DNA from: Actinomycetota bacterium | Lineage (GTDB): Bacteria; Actinomycetota; Thermoleophilia; UBA2241 | Direction of reading: 5' to 3' | Assembly: GCA_026392265.1 (NCBI GenBank) | Contig: JAPLCL010000180.1 | Location: forward strand, 1-6,567 | Length of the DNA stretch: 6,567 nt | In this document: positions 1 to 5,548 of the stretch, one piece after another | Layout: each line of letters starts with the position of its first letter | Position numbering within the stretch: position 1 is the stretch's first letter | The notes under the pieces: model-generated | Database searches by the model: none | Told to the model about the DNA's origin: nothing | The model's input: the letters and a program-made list of their open reading frames with translations, nothing else | Program-made: the position numbers and the translations under genes

Positions 1-694
1 ATATCACCACGTCGCCGACGACCCCGACCTTGCTGCTGTCGGCGAGCACGACCACCTCGCCGCGCGTCTGGCGTATCATGGCCCGCTCCACGCCGGCGAC
101 GCCCATGCTCGGGGTCGTGACGCCCTCTTCGAGACTGAGAGCGTCGGCGCCCAGGATGAAACGGGAGGCGTGAAAGTGGCCGGCGATCTCGATGGGCAGG
201 GCGCCCTGGAGGGTGTTAGACCGAGGCCGGTACGAGCCCCCGAGCAAGACCACGTCGAGGGAGCTCCTCTGCGCCGAGGACACCGCGCCGACGTTGTGAG
301 TCACGATGCGCGCCTTGATCTGTGGGTCGACGTGACTGAGGACCTGGGCGGCGGTGGTCCCCGAGCTGAGGAACACGGTCTCGCCCGGCTTGATCATGGC
401 CGCCGCCGCCTGGGCGATACGGCGCTTCTCCTCGGAGTGCGTGCGCACGTTGGTGACGTACAGCGGCTCCTCGATCATGCGTCGCTTGAGGATGGCGCCG
501 CCGTGCATGCGCGACAGCAGCCCCTCCTGCTCCAGGCGTTCGAGGTCGCGGCGGATGGTCATCTCGGACACGCCGAGGTCGTCGCTGAGCAGCGACACGC
601 GGACGGCGCGCCGCTCTTCGAGGAGCTCGACGATGCGTGCGCGCCGTTCGGCCGGGATCATCTCGTGGACTTCAGGTGTTCCCTGTGATGGCAT
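1..694 (-). CDS. DeoR-family transcriptional repressor (paralogue 1), C-terminus cut by window edge
   Basis: Predicted DNA-binding repressor of the DeoR family, whose members usually bind a phosphorylated sugar or similar metabolite through a C-terminal domain. The frame is open from an ATG at 694 to the left edge (231 complete codons), so about 30 C-terminal residues are missing. Residues 12-25 (MIPAERRARIVELL) open the winged HTH; LGVSEMTIRRDLERLEQEGLL is the recognition helix and wing region typical of the family, followed by an HGGA turn. The effector domain shows the family landmarks TVFLSSGTT, LGADAL and VVVLADSSK. A GGGGAGG Shine-Dalgarno lies three bases before the ATG, which supports this start over the internal Met12 at 661. 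It has its own promoter (752-779) and follows the permease terminator, so it probably begins a new transcription unit to the left. It resembles the repressor at 4488-5273 at roughly half of its positions by eye. The regulated pathway is unknown. Confidence 0.93.
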   Translation of the reverse strand, partial: MPSQGTPEVHEMIPAERRARIVELLEERRAVRVSLLSDDLGVSEMTIRRDLERLEQEGLLSRMHGGAILKRRMIEEPLYVTNVRTHSEEKRRIAQAAAAMIKPGETVFLSSGTTAAQVLSHVDPQIKARIVTHNVGAVSSAQRSSLDVVLLGGSYRPRSNTLQGALPIEIAGHFHASRFILGADALSLEEGVTTPSMGVAGVERAMIRQTRGEVVVLADSSKVGVVGDVVI

Positions 695-722
695 CGGCCT
701 CCCCGAGCCGTCGCGCCTGGCC

Positions 723-739
723 GTTCGGCAAGACCGAAC
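723..739. promoter_or_regulatory. Inverted repeat in the leader of DeoR paralogue 1 (candidate operator)
   Basis: GTTCGG (723-728) and CCGAAC (734-739) form a perfect 6-bp inverted repeat around five bases. It lies just downstream of the predicted transcription start (about 745) and before the start codon at 694, a usual place for an autoregulatory operator. It could equally be a small RNA hairpin. The operator role is inference. Confidence 0.35.
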
Positions 740-751
740 AGAGTCGCACAC

Positions 752-779
752 ATCATAGGCTCGCTCAACAGGCTGTCAA
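752..779 (-). promoter_or_regulatory. Sigma70-type promoter of DeoR paralogue 1
   Basis: On the minus strand a perfect TTGACA -35 box (774-779) is followed after 16 bases by TATGAT (752-757), one mismatch from the -10 consensus. Transcription would start near 745, giving a leader of about 50 bases before the ATG at 694. The promoter lies downstream of the terminator-like repeat at 829-868, so the gene appears to be transcribed independently of the permease. Confidence 0.75.
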
Positions 780-828
780 GGTCAGGTGCACAATTTCGAC
801 CATCACAGCGCTCCGCAGCAGTGGCCGT

Positions 829-868
829 CCGCCAGAACGCCGGGCCCACGGGCCCGGCGTTCTGGCGG
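829..868 (-). terminator. Perfect 19-bp inverted repeat after the permease gene
   Basis: The 19 bases at 829-847 are the exact reverse complement of 850-868, with only two bases (848-849) between the arms; in RNA the innermost pair or two must open to form a loop. It starts 22 bases after the permease stop codon. No T-run follows on either strand, so it is not a textbook intrinsic terminator, but long GC-rich hairpins without a U-tract are common gene ends in high-GC bacteria. The symmetry also means it could act in either direction or protect the transcript 3' end. Confidence 0.75.
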
Positions 869-890
869 TGCGTCTGCTTGTTCAACGGGG

Positions 891-2525
891 TCACTCGGGC
901 GGCACCTCGAGGAAGGCGTAGTTGACGTCGATGCCCTTGCTCTTGTTGTACTGCCGGCCGATCCAGTAGCTGACCAGGCAGATCAGGAAGATGCCGGCGA
1001 CGATGACGTACGGGCGCGTGCCCTTGAGGCCGTAGCCCGCGTTCGTGAGGAAGGCGATCAAGGCAGCCGAGCCGAAGACGAAGCCGATGATGCCGAAGAT
1101 GGTGACGAGCGGGAAGCCGCCGAGCGTGTACTTGGCACCCGGCGACGCCTCGTAGAGGGCCTTCGCGCGATACGGCATGAGTGCGGCCGCGAGACAGCTG
1201 ATCACGAAGACGTAGCCGCAGGCGAACGTCACGCCCAAGGTGATGCTGTACCACGAGGCCCAGTAGTTGTAGCCGTAGATCGCGACGCACCCCGCCAAGA
1301 AGTAGAGGAGGTGCGCGTTCACCGGCGAGCGATAGCGCGGGCTGACCTTGGACAGCCAGGACGGCAGCGTGCGGTCGAGAGACATGCCGACCATGACGCG
1401 CGTCATGCCGATGTAGCAGTTGCAGGTGATCTGCAGCGCCGCGAGGATGAAGCAGACCGACACGAGGATGGTGATGATCGGGTTGGGCGAGATCACGATG
1501 GCGAACATGCCGGGGAAGGGGAGGACGCTGCCAATCCCGTCGCCGGAGGCGCTGACGACGTAGTAGTAGGAGTGAGACACCGCGTTGAAGAAGGCGGTGC
1601 CGACGGCCCTCTCCTCGGCCCACGCGAGGGCGGCGAGGCAGACGCCCATGGCGACCATGGAACCGACGATGATGAACATCTGGTTCTTGAAGACGCGGGC
1701 GCCCTTGATCTCGCCGCCCTGCTCCACGCTGTAGGTGGCCCACTGCAGGCTCGTCCACACGATGGGCACGGCCAGCAGCGTGGCGCCGAGCGCGAACTTG
1801 GGCAGGAGGTTGACGCCGGCATCGGCGACGTCCTTCTGAACCCACTGGTAGTAGCCGGTGCGGCCATCGACGACGTTGGAGAAGTGGTTCATCGCGGTCG
1901 CGAACTGCTCCGGCGACGTGCGCAGGAACTGCACCAGCAGGATGATCACCAGGATGCCGGTCCCGGCGAACATGAAGTACTGCAGGCGCACGTAGTTCTT
2001 GAAGCCGGCCACCAGCAGGGCGGCCATCGCCGCCGCGCCGATGATGCTGATGATGACGTGGCCCTGCGCCGACTGCGCCCAGACGGCGGCGTCGATGAGG
2101 CTCTTGCTGTCGTAGTAGACGCCGAGGCCCATGAACAGCGGCGCCACGCCGAGAGTGGCGAGAAGCCAGCCGGCGAGAGCGACCCACTGCACGATCCAGA
2201 TCACGAAGCCGCTCATCACGACCGGGAACCCGATGGAGCCGCCGAGCACGCGGCTCTGGAACACGTAGTCGCCGCCGCTGCGCGGCATGGCGGTCGCCAT
2301 CCACACGTAGGCCAGCGCGATCGGAAGCTCAAGAAGGATCGCGAACAGACACGCCGCCCACACGGAGACGCCGGGGAACGCCGCCGGCGCCCAGACAAGC
2401 GTCCACGGGAAGATGACGCCCATGGTGAGGAAGTTGTACATGAACGCCGACCCAGGCGACATCACCCGGGACAGCCCCGAGGCCTTGCGGCTGAAGACCT
2501 CAGGCTTTGCTGCTGCTGTTGCCAT
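891..2525 (-). CDS. APC-superfamily permease (amino acid/amine type transporter)
   Basis: Integral membrane secondary transporter of 544 residues, predicted to import a small metabolite, by family most often an amino acid or amine; the substrate cannot be read from the sequence. The protein alternates long hydrophobic stretches with short polar loops, consistent with about 12 membrane helices. The clearest family mark is residues 80-89, MPRSGGDYVF, the P-x-SGG-x-Y pattern between the second and third helices of APC permeases. An SRVMSPGSAF segment precedes helix 1, and the tail ends in a short charged stretch, DVNYAFLEVPPE. I chose the ATG at 2525 because a GGGGGG run sits five bases upstream; an in-frame ATG at 2564 would add 13 residues but would place that Shine-Dalgarno inside the gene. 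The gene lies 66 bases after the phosphoesterase stop with no convincing promoter between, so co-transcription is likely. It ends at a TGA before a 19-bp inverted repeat. Family call is firm; substrate is open. Confidence 0.92.
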   Translation of the reverse strand: MATAAAKPEVFSRKASGLSRVMSPGSAFMYNFLTMGVIFPWTLVWAPAAFPGVSVWAACLFAILLELPIALAYVWMATAMPRSGGDYVFQSRVLGGSIGFPVVMSGFVIWIVQWVALAGWLLATLGVAPLFMGLGVYYDSKSLIDAAVWAQSAQGHVIISIIGAAAMAALLVAGFKNYVRLQYFMFAGTGILVIILLVQFLRTSPEQFATAMNHFSNVVDGRTGYYQWVQKDVADAGVNLLPKFALGATLLAVPIVWTSLQWATYSVEQGGEIKGARVFKNQMFIIVGSMVAMGVCLAALAWAEERAVGTAFFNAVSHSYYYVVSASGDGIGSVLPFPGMFAIVISPNPIITILVSVCFILAALQITCNCYIGMTRVMVGMSLDRTLPSWLSKVSPRYRSPVNAHLLYFLAGCVAIYGYNYWASWYSITLGVTFACGYVFVISCLAAALMPYRAKALYEASPGAKYTLGGFPLVTIFGIIGFVFGSAALIAFLTNAGYGLKGTRPYVIVAGIFLICLVSYWIGRQYNKSKGIDVNYAFLEVPPE

Positions 2526-2530
2526 CTCTA

Positions 2531-2536
2531 CCCCCC
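2531..2536 (-). promoter_or_regulatory. Ribosome binding site (G6 run) deciding the permease start
   Basis: Six consecutive G on the minus strand lie five bases before the ATG at 2525. They can pair with the CCUCC core of 16S rRNA using one G-U pair. This position favours the 544-residue start over the upstream ATG at 2564. Confidence 0.6.
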
Positions 2537-2591
2537 GTATCAAGTAGCGAAGCGGACCATACACTTACGTGCCACAGGCAAGCGGCCGACG

Positions 2592-3510
2592 TCACCCCGA
2601 CGTCATCTGGTAGCCGGCGACCTTGCCTGGCTGAAGGTTCACGATGCATCCCCTCAGGATGCCCTCGCCGTATTCGCTGCCGGGGTTGATCACGGTCGTC
2701 TTGCCGACCTTGACTAAGCCCCGCGACTCGTGGATGTGACCGCAGAGCTGAAGCATCGGCTGGTACTTCTCCACGATCTTGCGCACTGCCGTGCTACCGG
2801 CCGGCGCGGACTGTGCCACCCCGGCGACCACGACCGGCGTGGGCGGATCGGTGGACCAGTCCAGCTTGGGGCAGTCGTCCAATGTGCAATCGTAGGGCGG
2901 CACGTGGAAGTTGAAGATCGTGCTCGTGAAGTCGTCGATGCCCTCTACCGCCTTTTCCAGGTATCCCTCCAGCACCTCCTCCTCGACCTCCGCAGTTGAT
3001 GACATGGTCGCTCTCGATGTTCTCCAGCACGCTCAGCACGTCCATAGGGTCGTCGTTGCCCCCCGTCACATACCATTTGACGGTCGTGCCGGCGAGGCGC
3101 TCGTCGGCCAGCGCGATCCAGCGCTCGAGGCGCTCGCGGCCGAGGCGCCGGAACAGGCTGTCGATCTCGCCTGGATTCTCCTGCATGGCGTGCAGCGCGT
3201 CTTCTTCGAGCGTCACGTGGTAGAAGCCCAGTGTCTCGATGCGCTCCTTGACGGCCTGCAGGGCGGAGTCGCCCTCGATGGACTCGGTCGTGCCCTGCAG
3301 CGTGACCCGATAGTGGCTGTCGTGTTCGTGGACGATCGGCACGAGGAACTTGCCCGTGATGTCGCCGCCCATGATGATGTGGTCGACCTTGTAGAACTTG
3401 GCGCCGTTCAGGAACTTGCGGAAGGTCCTTTCGGACCCGTGGATATCGGTGGCGAAGAACACCCGCGTCGCCTTCGCTCCGGCGTCGTCCTTCTTCTTCC
3501 AGAATGCCAT
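2592..3510 (-). pseudogene. Calcineurin-like metallophosphoesterase, reading frame broken near 2991
   Basis: A metal-dependent phosphoesterase of the calcineurin-like fold, split over two frames. The first part begins at ATG 3510 behind an AGGTGA Shine-Dalgarno and carries the N-terminal metal ligands: D22 and H24 in TDIHGS, D50 in GGDITGK, and N152-D153 in GGNDDP (the GNHD-type motif). Homology stops at VINC (residue 173, codon 2994-2992); that frame then runs into low-complexity Gly/Arg sequence and stops at 2794. The other half is in the next frame from 2990 to the TGA at 2592: FNFHVPPY supplies a ligand His, GHIHESRG is the C-terminal metal-binding motif, and NPGSEYGEG follows. A one-base slip at 2991 would join them, but as I recall related proteins, about 25-30 residues normally lie between VIN-x-EG and the following helix and are absent here, so an out-of-frame deletion fits better. 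The downstream half has its own ATG at 3005. Substrate unknown. It could be a true pseudogene, a polymorphism or an assembly error. Confidence 0.8.
2971..3005 (-). other. Frame-change junction in the metallophosphoesterase gene
   Basis: The two reading frames with homology meet here: the upstream frame ends sensibly at the Cys codon 2994-2992, and the downstream frame resumes as E-V-E-E-E from 2990, leaving one extra base at 2991. The local sequence is a run of GGAGG-like purine repeats, which favours slippage or deletion between short repeats. An ATG at 3005 opens the downstream frame, so a separate C-terminal fragment could in principle be translated. I see no slippery heptamer with a following stem that would suggest programmed frameshifting. 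Confidence 0.65.
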
Positions 3511-3587
3511 CGTGCGGTCACCTGTCCTGAGGTCCGTGTGCGGGGAGCCTGTGATGCCCGCACCTTGCCTGCACTGCGTGGTCTCGT

Positions 3588-3614
3588 GTGGGGTGCGCGT
3601 CTGGCGCCCCCCAC
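3588..3614 (-). terminator. Terminator-like hairpin after the nucleotidyltransferase-like gene
   Basis: GTGGGG-T-GCGC (3588-3598) pairs with GCGC-C-CCCCAC (3604-3614), giving ten base pairs with one internal mismatch and a five-base loop. It starts 19 bases after the TAG at 3634, the same placement as the hairpins after the permease and transketolase genes. No U-tract follows. It may terminate or attenuate transcription between the NTase-like and phosphoesterase genes. The rest of the 123-base gap shows no convincing promoter. Confidence 0.5.
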
Positions 3615-3633
3615 GTTAGCGCATCGTCGGTGG

Positions 3634-4437
3634 CTAATCGATGGTCTTGTACCACCTCACTTTGTCACCGACCCTGGCCCGGAGCTTCCACTTCGCGCCC
3701 TTCGGATAGTCGTCCATTGCCGTACGAAGTTCGGCGATACGCCGTGCCACGATGCTCTTGTCCTCCTCCGTCAGATCGAGGTGGGGGAGGTAGTCGCGCA
3801 CCTTGTCGAGGTTCATCGTCGTGGTGCGCCAGAGGCCCCACTCCGCGGCGCACAGCTTGGCCACGTGCGCGGAGTTGATGCACTCCTCGTCGCTCGCGTC
3901 GACCCGGTGCTCGCGCAGCAGCATGATGGTGTCGATGATGTCCTTCTCGTTGATCTTGACGATCTGCATCTTCTCGAGCATGAGCTCCGCGAGCGGGATC
4001 GTGGGATCGTCGACTTCGAGGCGGCCTTTCCAGTAGATGGGATGGCAGAAGTCGAGCTTGTCCATGAAGACGTCGACGTGCAGGGGGATGCTGGGGTTGT
4101 TGAAGATGAGGCGCCCGCCCTCGGCGTGAAAGGCGTTTATCTCCACGTCTTCGTCGTAGCCGATCGACTTGAAAAGGTCGCGGATCGGCTTGGACTGTTT
4201 GGCGTAGCCGGCGAAGTCGATGTCCGTGTACACGCGGTTCAGCTTCTCCTGGAAATAGCCGAACTCGGGGCAGTGATTGTGGAAGGCCAAGGCGCCGATG
4301 ATGCGCAGCGTGACGCCCTTCTGTTTGCCTGCATCGACGACTCGCACAGCCTCGTCCTGAAAGACCTTGGCCTGTTCCCTGTCTACCGTGCCCATGCCGA
4401 TCTCTTCATCGATGGGCTGCCGTTGTTCGTCGGTCAT
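3634..4437 (-). CDS. Nucleotidyltransferase-fold protein of unknown function
   Basis: A soluble protein of 267 residues, not recognised as any named enzyme. The sequence shows a nucleotidyltransferase core: IIGALAF (residues 46-52) followed at D72 and D74 by YTDIDF, then a third acidic site at D122 in LHVDVFMDKLDF. This is the G-x...D-x-D...D layout of the polymerase-beta-like superfamily, although the usual G-S is G-A (48-49). A later segment, LAELMLEKMQIVKINEKDIIDTI, resembles the helical part of AbiEii-like and related orphan NTase proteins. Such proteins transfer a nucleotide to a small molecule, RNA or protein; the target here is unknown. The ATG at 4437 has GGGAG six bases upstream, preferred over the internal Met15. 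It lies 50 bases after the DeoR-family gene and probably shares its transcript. A terminator-like hairpin follows its TAG. There is no AbiEi-type antitoxin beside it, so a toxin role is not supported. Fold call fairly firm, function open. Confidence 0.85.
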   Translation of the reverse strand: MTDEQRQPIDEEIGMGTVDREQAKVFQDEAVRVVDAGKQKGVTLRIIGALAFHNHCPEFGYFQEKLNRVYTDIDFAGYAKQSKPIRDLFKSIGYDEDVEINAFHAEGGRLIFNNPSIPLHVDVFMDKLDFCHPIYWKGRLEVDDPTIPLAELMLEKMQIVKINEKDIIDTIMLLREHRVDASDEECINSAHVAKLCAAEWGLWRTTTMNLDKVRDYLPHLDLTEEDKSIVARRIAELRTAMDDYPKGAKWKLRARVGDKVRWYKTID

Positions 4438-4487
4438 GTGGTGCTCCCGTGTCGCGTCATTCCATACTCACAGCAGAACCGTCGCCG

Positions 4488-5273
4488 TCAGACCGCCTCA
4501 CAGCGGGGGCCGGCTCGTTGGATCTCGTCGCGGACCTTCTTGTCGACCCCGGTATCGACCAGCACCACGTCGATCTGATCGAGGGGGCAGATGACCACGG
4601 GGCAAACGAGCCCGATCTTGTTGTTGTCGGCCAGCACCACGACCTCGCCGCGTGTGCGGCGGATCATGGCGAGCTCGATCCCGGCGACCGCGATGCTCGG
4701 CGTCGTGAGGCCCGCCTTCGTGTCCAGGCCATCGGCCCCGAGGAACGCCTTGTCGGCGTTGAACTGAACGATCATGTCGAGCGGCCATGTGCCTTCGACA
4801 GTGTTCAGCTGAGGGCGGTAGAGACCGCCCAGGAAGACGATCTCGAGGTGCAGGCCCTGGGTCTCCGCGGCGGCACCCAGGCTGGGAGTGACGACGCGTG
4901 CCTCAAGCTCGGGGTCGACATAGCGCAGTATGTGGGCCACGGTCGTGCCCGAGCCGAGGAACACGGTGTCGTGCGGCTCGATCATCGCGGCGGCAGCTTT
5001 GGCGATCCGCCCCTTCTCTGCTGCCTGCTCCACCTCGGCGCCTTCGCGGCTTTGATCGTCCGTCGAGCGCTTTCTCAGCACGGCGCCGCCGTAGGAACGG
5101 GCGAGCAAGCCCTCTCGCTCGAGCATGTCCAGGTCGCGACGAATGGTGATCTCCGAGACGCCCAGGGCCTCGCTCAGCGTGGCGACCTTGACGACGCGCT
5201 GGACCTCCAGCGCCTCGACGATGCGCGCGCGCCTCTCGGCCGGGATCATCTCTGGAGCGTGAGAAACGAACAA
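4488..5273 (-). CDS. DeoR-family transcriptional repressor (paralogue 2), first gene of the cassette
   Basis: Predicted DNA-binding repressor of the DeoR family, complete in the window (261 residues from the TTG at 5273). The N-terminal winged HTH reads MIPAERRARIVEAL, LSEALGVSEITIRRDLDMLE, EGLLARSYGGA. The C-terminal effector domain, which in this family binds sugar phosphates or related ligands, shows TVFLGSGTT, FLGADGL and VVVLADNNKIG. I place the start at TTG 5273 because GAGGAG lies six bases upstream, and this gives an N-terminus close in length to that of the paralogue at 1-694. An in-frame ATG at 5315 would add 14 residues but has no Shine-Dalgarno and lies inside a palindrome. A promoter at 5346-5373 precedes it. 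As the first gene before the NTase, phosphoesterase and permease genes it probably controls them and itself; that role is inference. Its ligand is unknown. Confidence 0.93.
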   Translation of the reverse strand: MFVSHAPEMIPAERRARIVEALEVQRVVKVATLSEALGVSEITIRRDLDMLEREGLLARSYGGAVLRKRSTDDQSREGAEVEQAAEKGRIAKAAAAMIEPHDTVFLGSGTTVAHILRYVDPELEARVVTPSLGAAAETQGLHLEIVFLGGLYRPQLNTVEGTWPLDMIVQFNADKAFLGADGLDTKAGLTTPSIAVAGIELAMIRRTRGEVVVLADNNKIGLVCPVVICPLDQIDVVLVDTGVDKKVRDEIQRAGPRCEAV

Positions 5274-5279
5274 CGGGCT

Positions 5280-5285
5280 CTCCTC
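5280..5285 (-). promoter_or_regulatory. Shine-Dalgarno GAGGAG that favours a TTG start for DeoR paralogue 2
   Basis: GAGGAG on the minus strand ends six bases before the TTG at 5273, near-ideal spacing. The upstream ATG at 5315 and the downstream ATG at 5249 have no comparable site. Confidence 0.6.
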
Positions 5286-5307
5286 GCAGCCTTCGACCTG
5301 GAGCTGA

Positions 5308-5321
5308 CCGATCATGATCGG
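5308..5321. promoter_or_regulatory. 14-bp perfect palindrome, candidate operator of DeoR paralogue 2
   Basis: CCGATCATGATCGG reads the same on both strands. It lies about 20 bases downstream of the predicted transcription start and, if the TTG start is right, wholly in the untranslated leader. A perfect palindrome between a promoter and a repressor gene is a natural candidate for autoregulation. Binding is inference. Confidence 0.5.
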
Positions 5322-5336
5322 GCATGACCGTTCAGA

Positions 5337-5344
5337 GATGATCG
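5337..5344 (-). promoter_or_regulatory. CGATCATC element at the predicted transcription start
   Basis: The minus strand carries CGATCATC, sharing CGATCAT with the palindrome at 5308-5321. It overlaps the predicted start of transcription, just after the -10 box. A second, half-site copy at the start point would fit repression by DeoR paralogue 2, but an eight-base word can recur by chance. Confidence 0.3.
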
Positions 5345-5345
5345 A

Positions 5346-5373
5346 ATCCTAAGATGTCCAGACTCGTTGTCAA
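5346..5373 (-). promoter_or_regulatory. Sigma70-type promoter of the deoR-NTase-phosphoesterase-permease unit
   Basis: On the minus strand a perfect TTGACA (5368-5373) is followed after 16 bases by TAGGAT (5346-5351), four of six bases of the -10 consensus. Transcription would begin near 5339, leaving a leader of about 66 bases to the TTG start. The spacing equals that of the promoter in front of the other DeoR paralogue. Confidence 0.65.
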
Positions 5374-5436
5374 GGGGGGATTCGACGCAAGGCTTTCGGG
5401 GGCGCTCACCAGCGACAGCGGGCAGTGCAGTCCCGT

Positions 5437-5452
5437 GATCATCGGCGATCGG
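5437..5452. promoter_or_regulatory. Upstream element related to the palindrome
   Basis: On the minus strand CCGATC and ATGATC occur here separated by four bases (GCCG), while in the palindrome at 5308-5321 the same two words are directly joined. It lies about 65 bases upstream of the -35 box, a position possible for an auxiliary operator. Weak by itself; noted because of the repeated words. Confidence 0.25.
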
Positions 5453-5460
5453 CTGCCGGG

Positions 5461-5483
5461 CGCGTTCGGTCAAACGAAACGCG
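5461..5483. repeat. Small inverted repeat downstream of the transketolase terminator
   Basis: CGCGTTCG (5461-5468) pairs with CGAA-CGCG (5475-5483, one bulged A at 5479) around a six-base loop. The core CGTTCGG...CGAA resembles the inverted repeat at 723-739 in the leader of the other DeoR gene. It may be part of the 3' end structure of the transketolase transcript or a regulator site. Confidence 0.3.
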
Positions 5484-5491
5484 CAGACCGA

Positions 5492-5523
5492 AGGCCGGGA
5501 CGCCGCTTGCGGCGCCCCGGCCC
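5492..5523 (-). terminator. Terminator-like hairpin of the transketolase gene
   Basis: Positions 5492-5506 pair with 5509-5523 around two unpaired bases, starting 25 bases after the TAG at 5549. Two positions that are A-C mismatches as plus-strand DNA become G-U pairs in minus-strand RNA, so the stem is complete only in the transketolase transcript. Downstream on the minus strand the sequence is moderately T-rich (GTTTCGTTTG) but has no proper U-tract. Confidence 0.7.
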
Positions 5524-5548
5524 GAGGCAACACGTCGTCGCGCGCCGC

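Noticed and set aside
170..758. Plus-strand open frames opposite the left DeoR gene
   Set aside because: The minus strand is open throughout and encodes a well-conserved DeoR-family protein.
658..2304. Minus-strand open frame overlapping the permease in another frame
   Set aside because: Arg/His-rich low-complexity product with no recognisable domain; the overlapping frame encodes the APC permease.
2545..2575. Possible promoter before the permease (TTGCCT and TATGGT on the minus strand)
   Set aside because: The spacer is only about 14 bases and both boxes are imperfect; not convincing.
2588..2604. Two GACGTC palindromes five bases apart spanning the phosphoesterase stop codon
   Set aside because: Only six bases each and overlapping coding sequence; could form a small hairpin but is too weak to call a terminator or operator.
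786..2717. Long plus-strand open frame (643 codons) opposite the permease and part of the phosphoesterase
   Set aside because: Its product is rich in Arg, His, Asp, Glu and Ala with no domain, as expected for an antisense frame in GC-rich coding DNA; the minus strand encodes a clear permease.
2971..3005. Programmed ribosomal frameshift in the phosphoesterase
   Set aside because: No slippery heptamer or downstream structure is evident, and the expected connecting residues seem to be missing from both frames.
3634..4437. Reading the NTase-like gene as an AbiEii toxin of a phage-defence or toxin-antitoxin system
   Set aside because: No AbiEi-like antitoxin is adjacent and the neighbours are a repressor, a phosphoesterase and a permease; only the fold resemblance is supported.
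2911..4578. Long plus-strand open frame (555 codons) opposite the phosphoesterase and NTase-like genes
   Set aside because: Compositionally an antisense shadow; the opposite strand has motifs, Shine-Dalgarno sites and family similarity.
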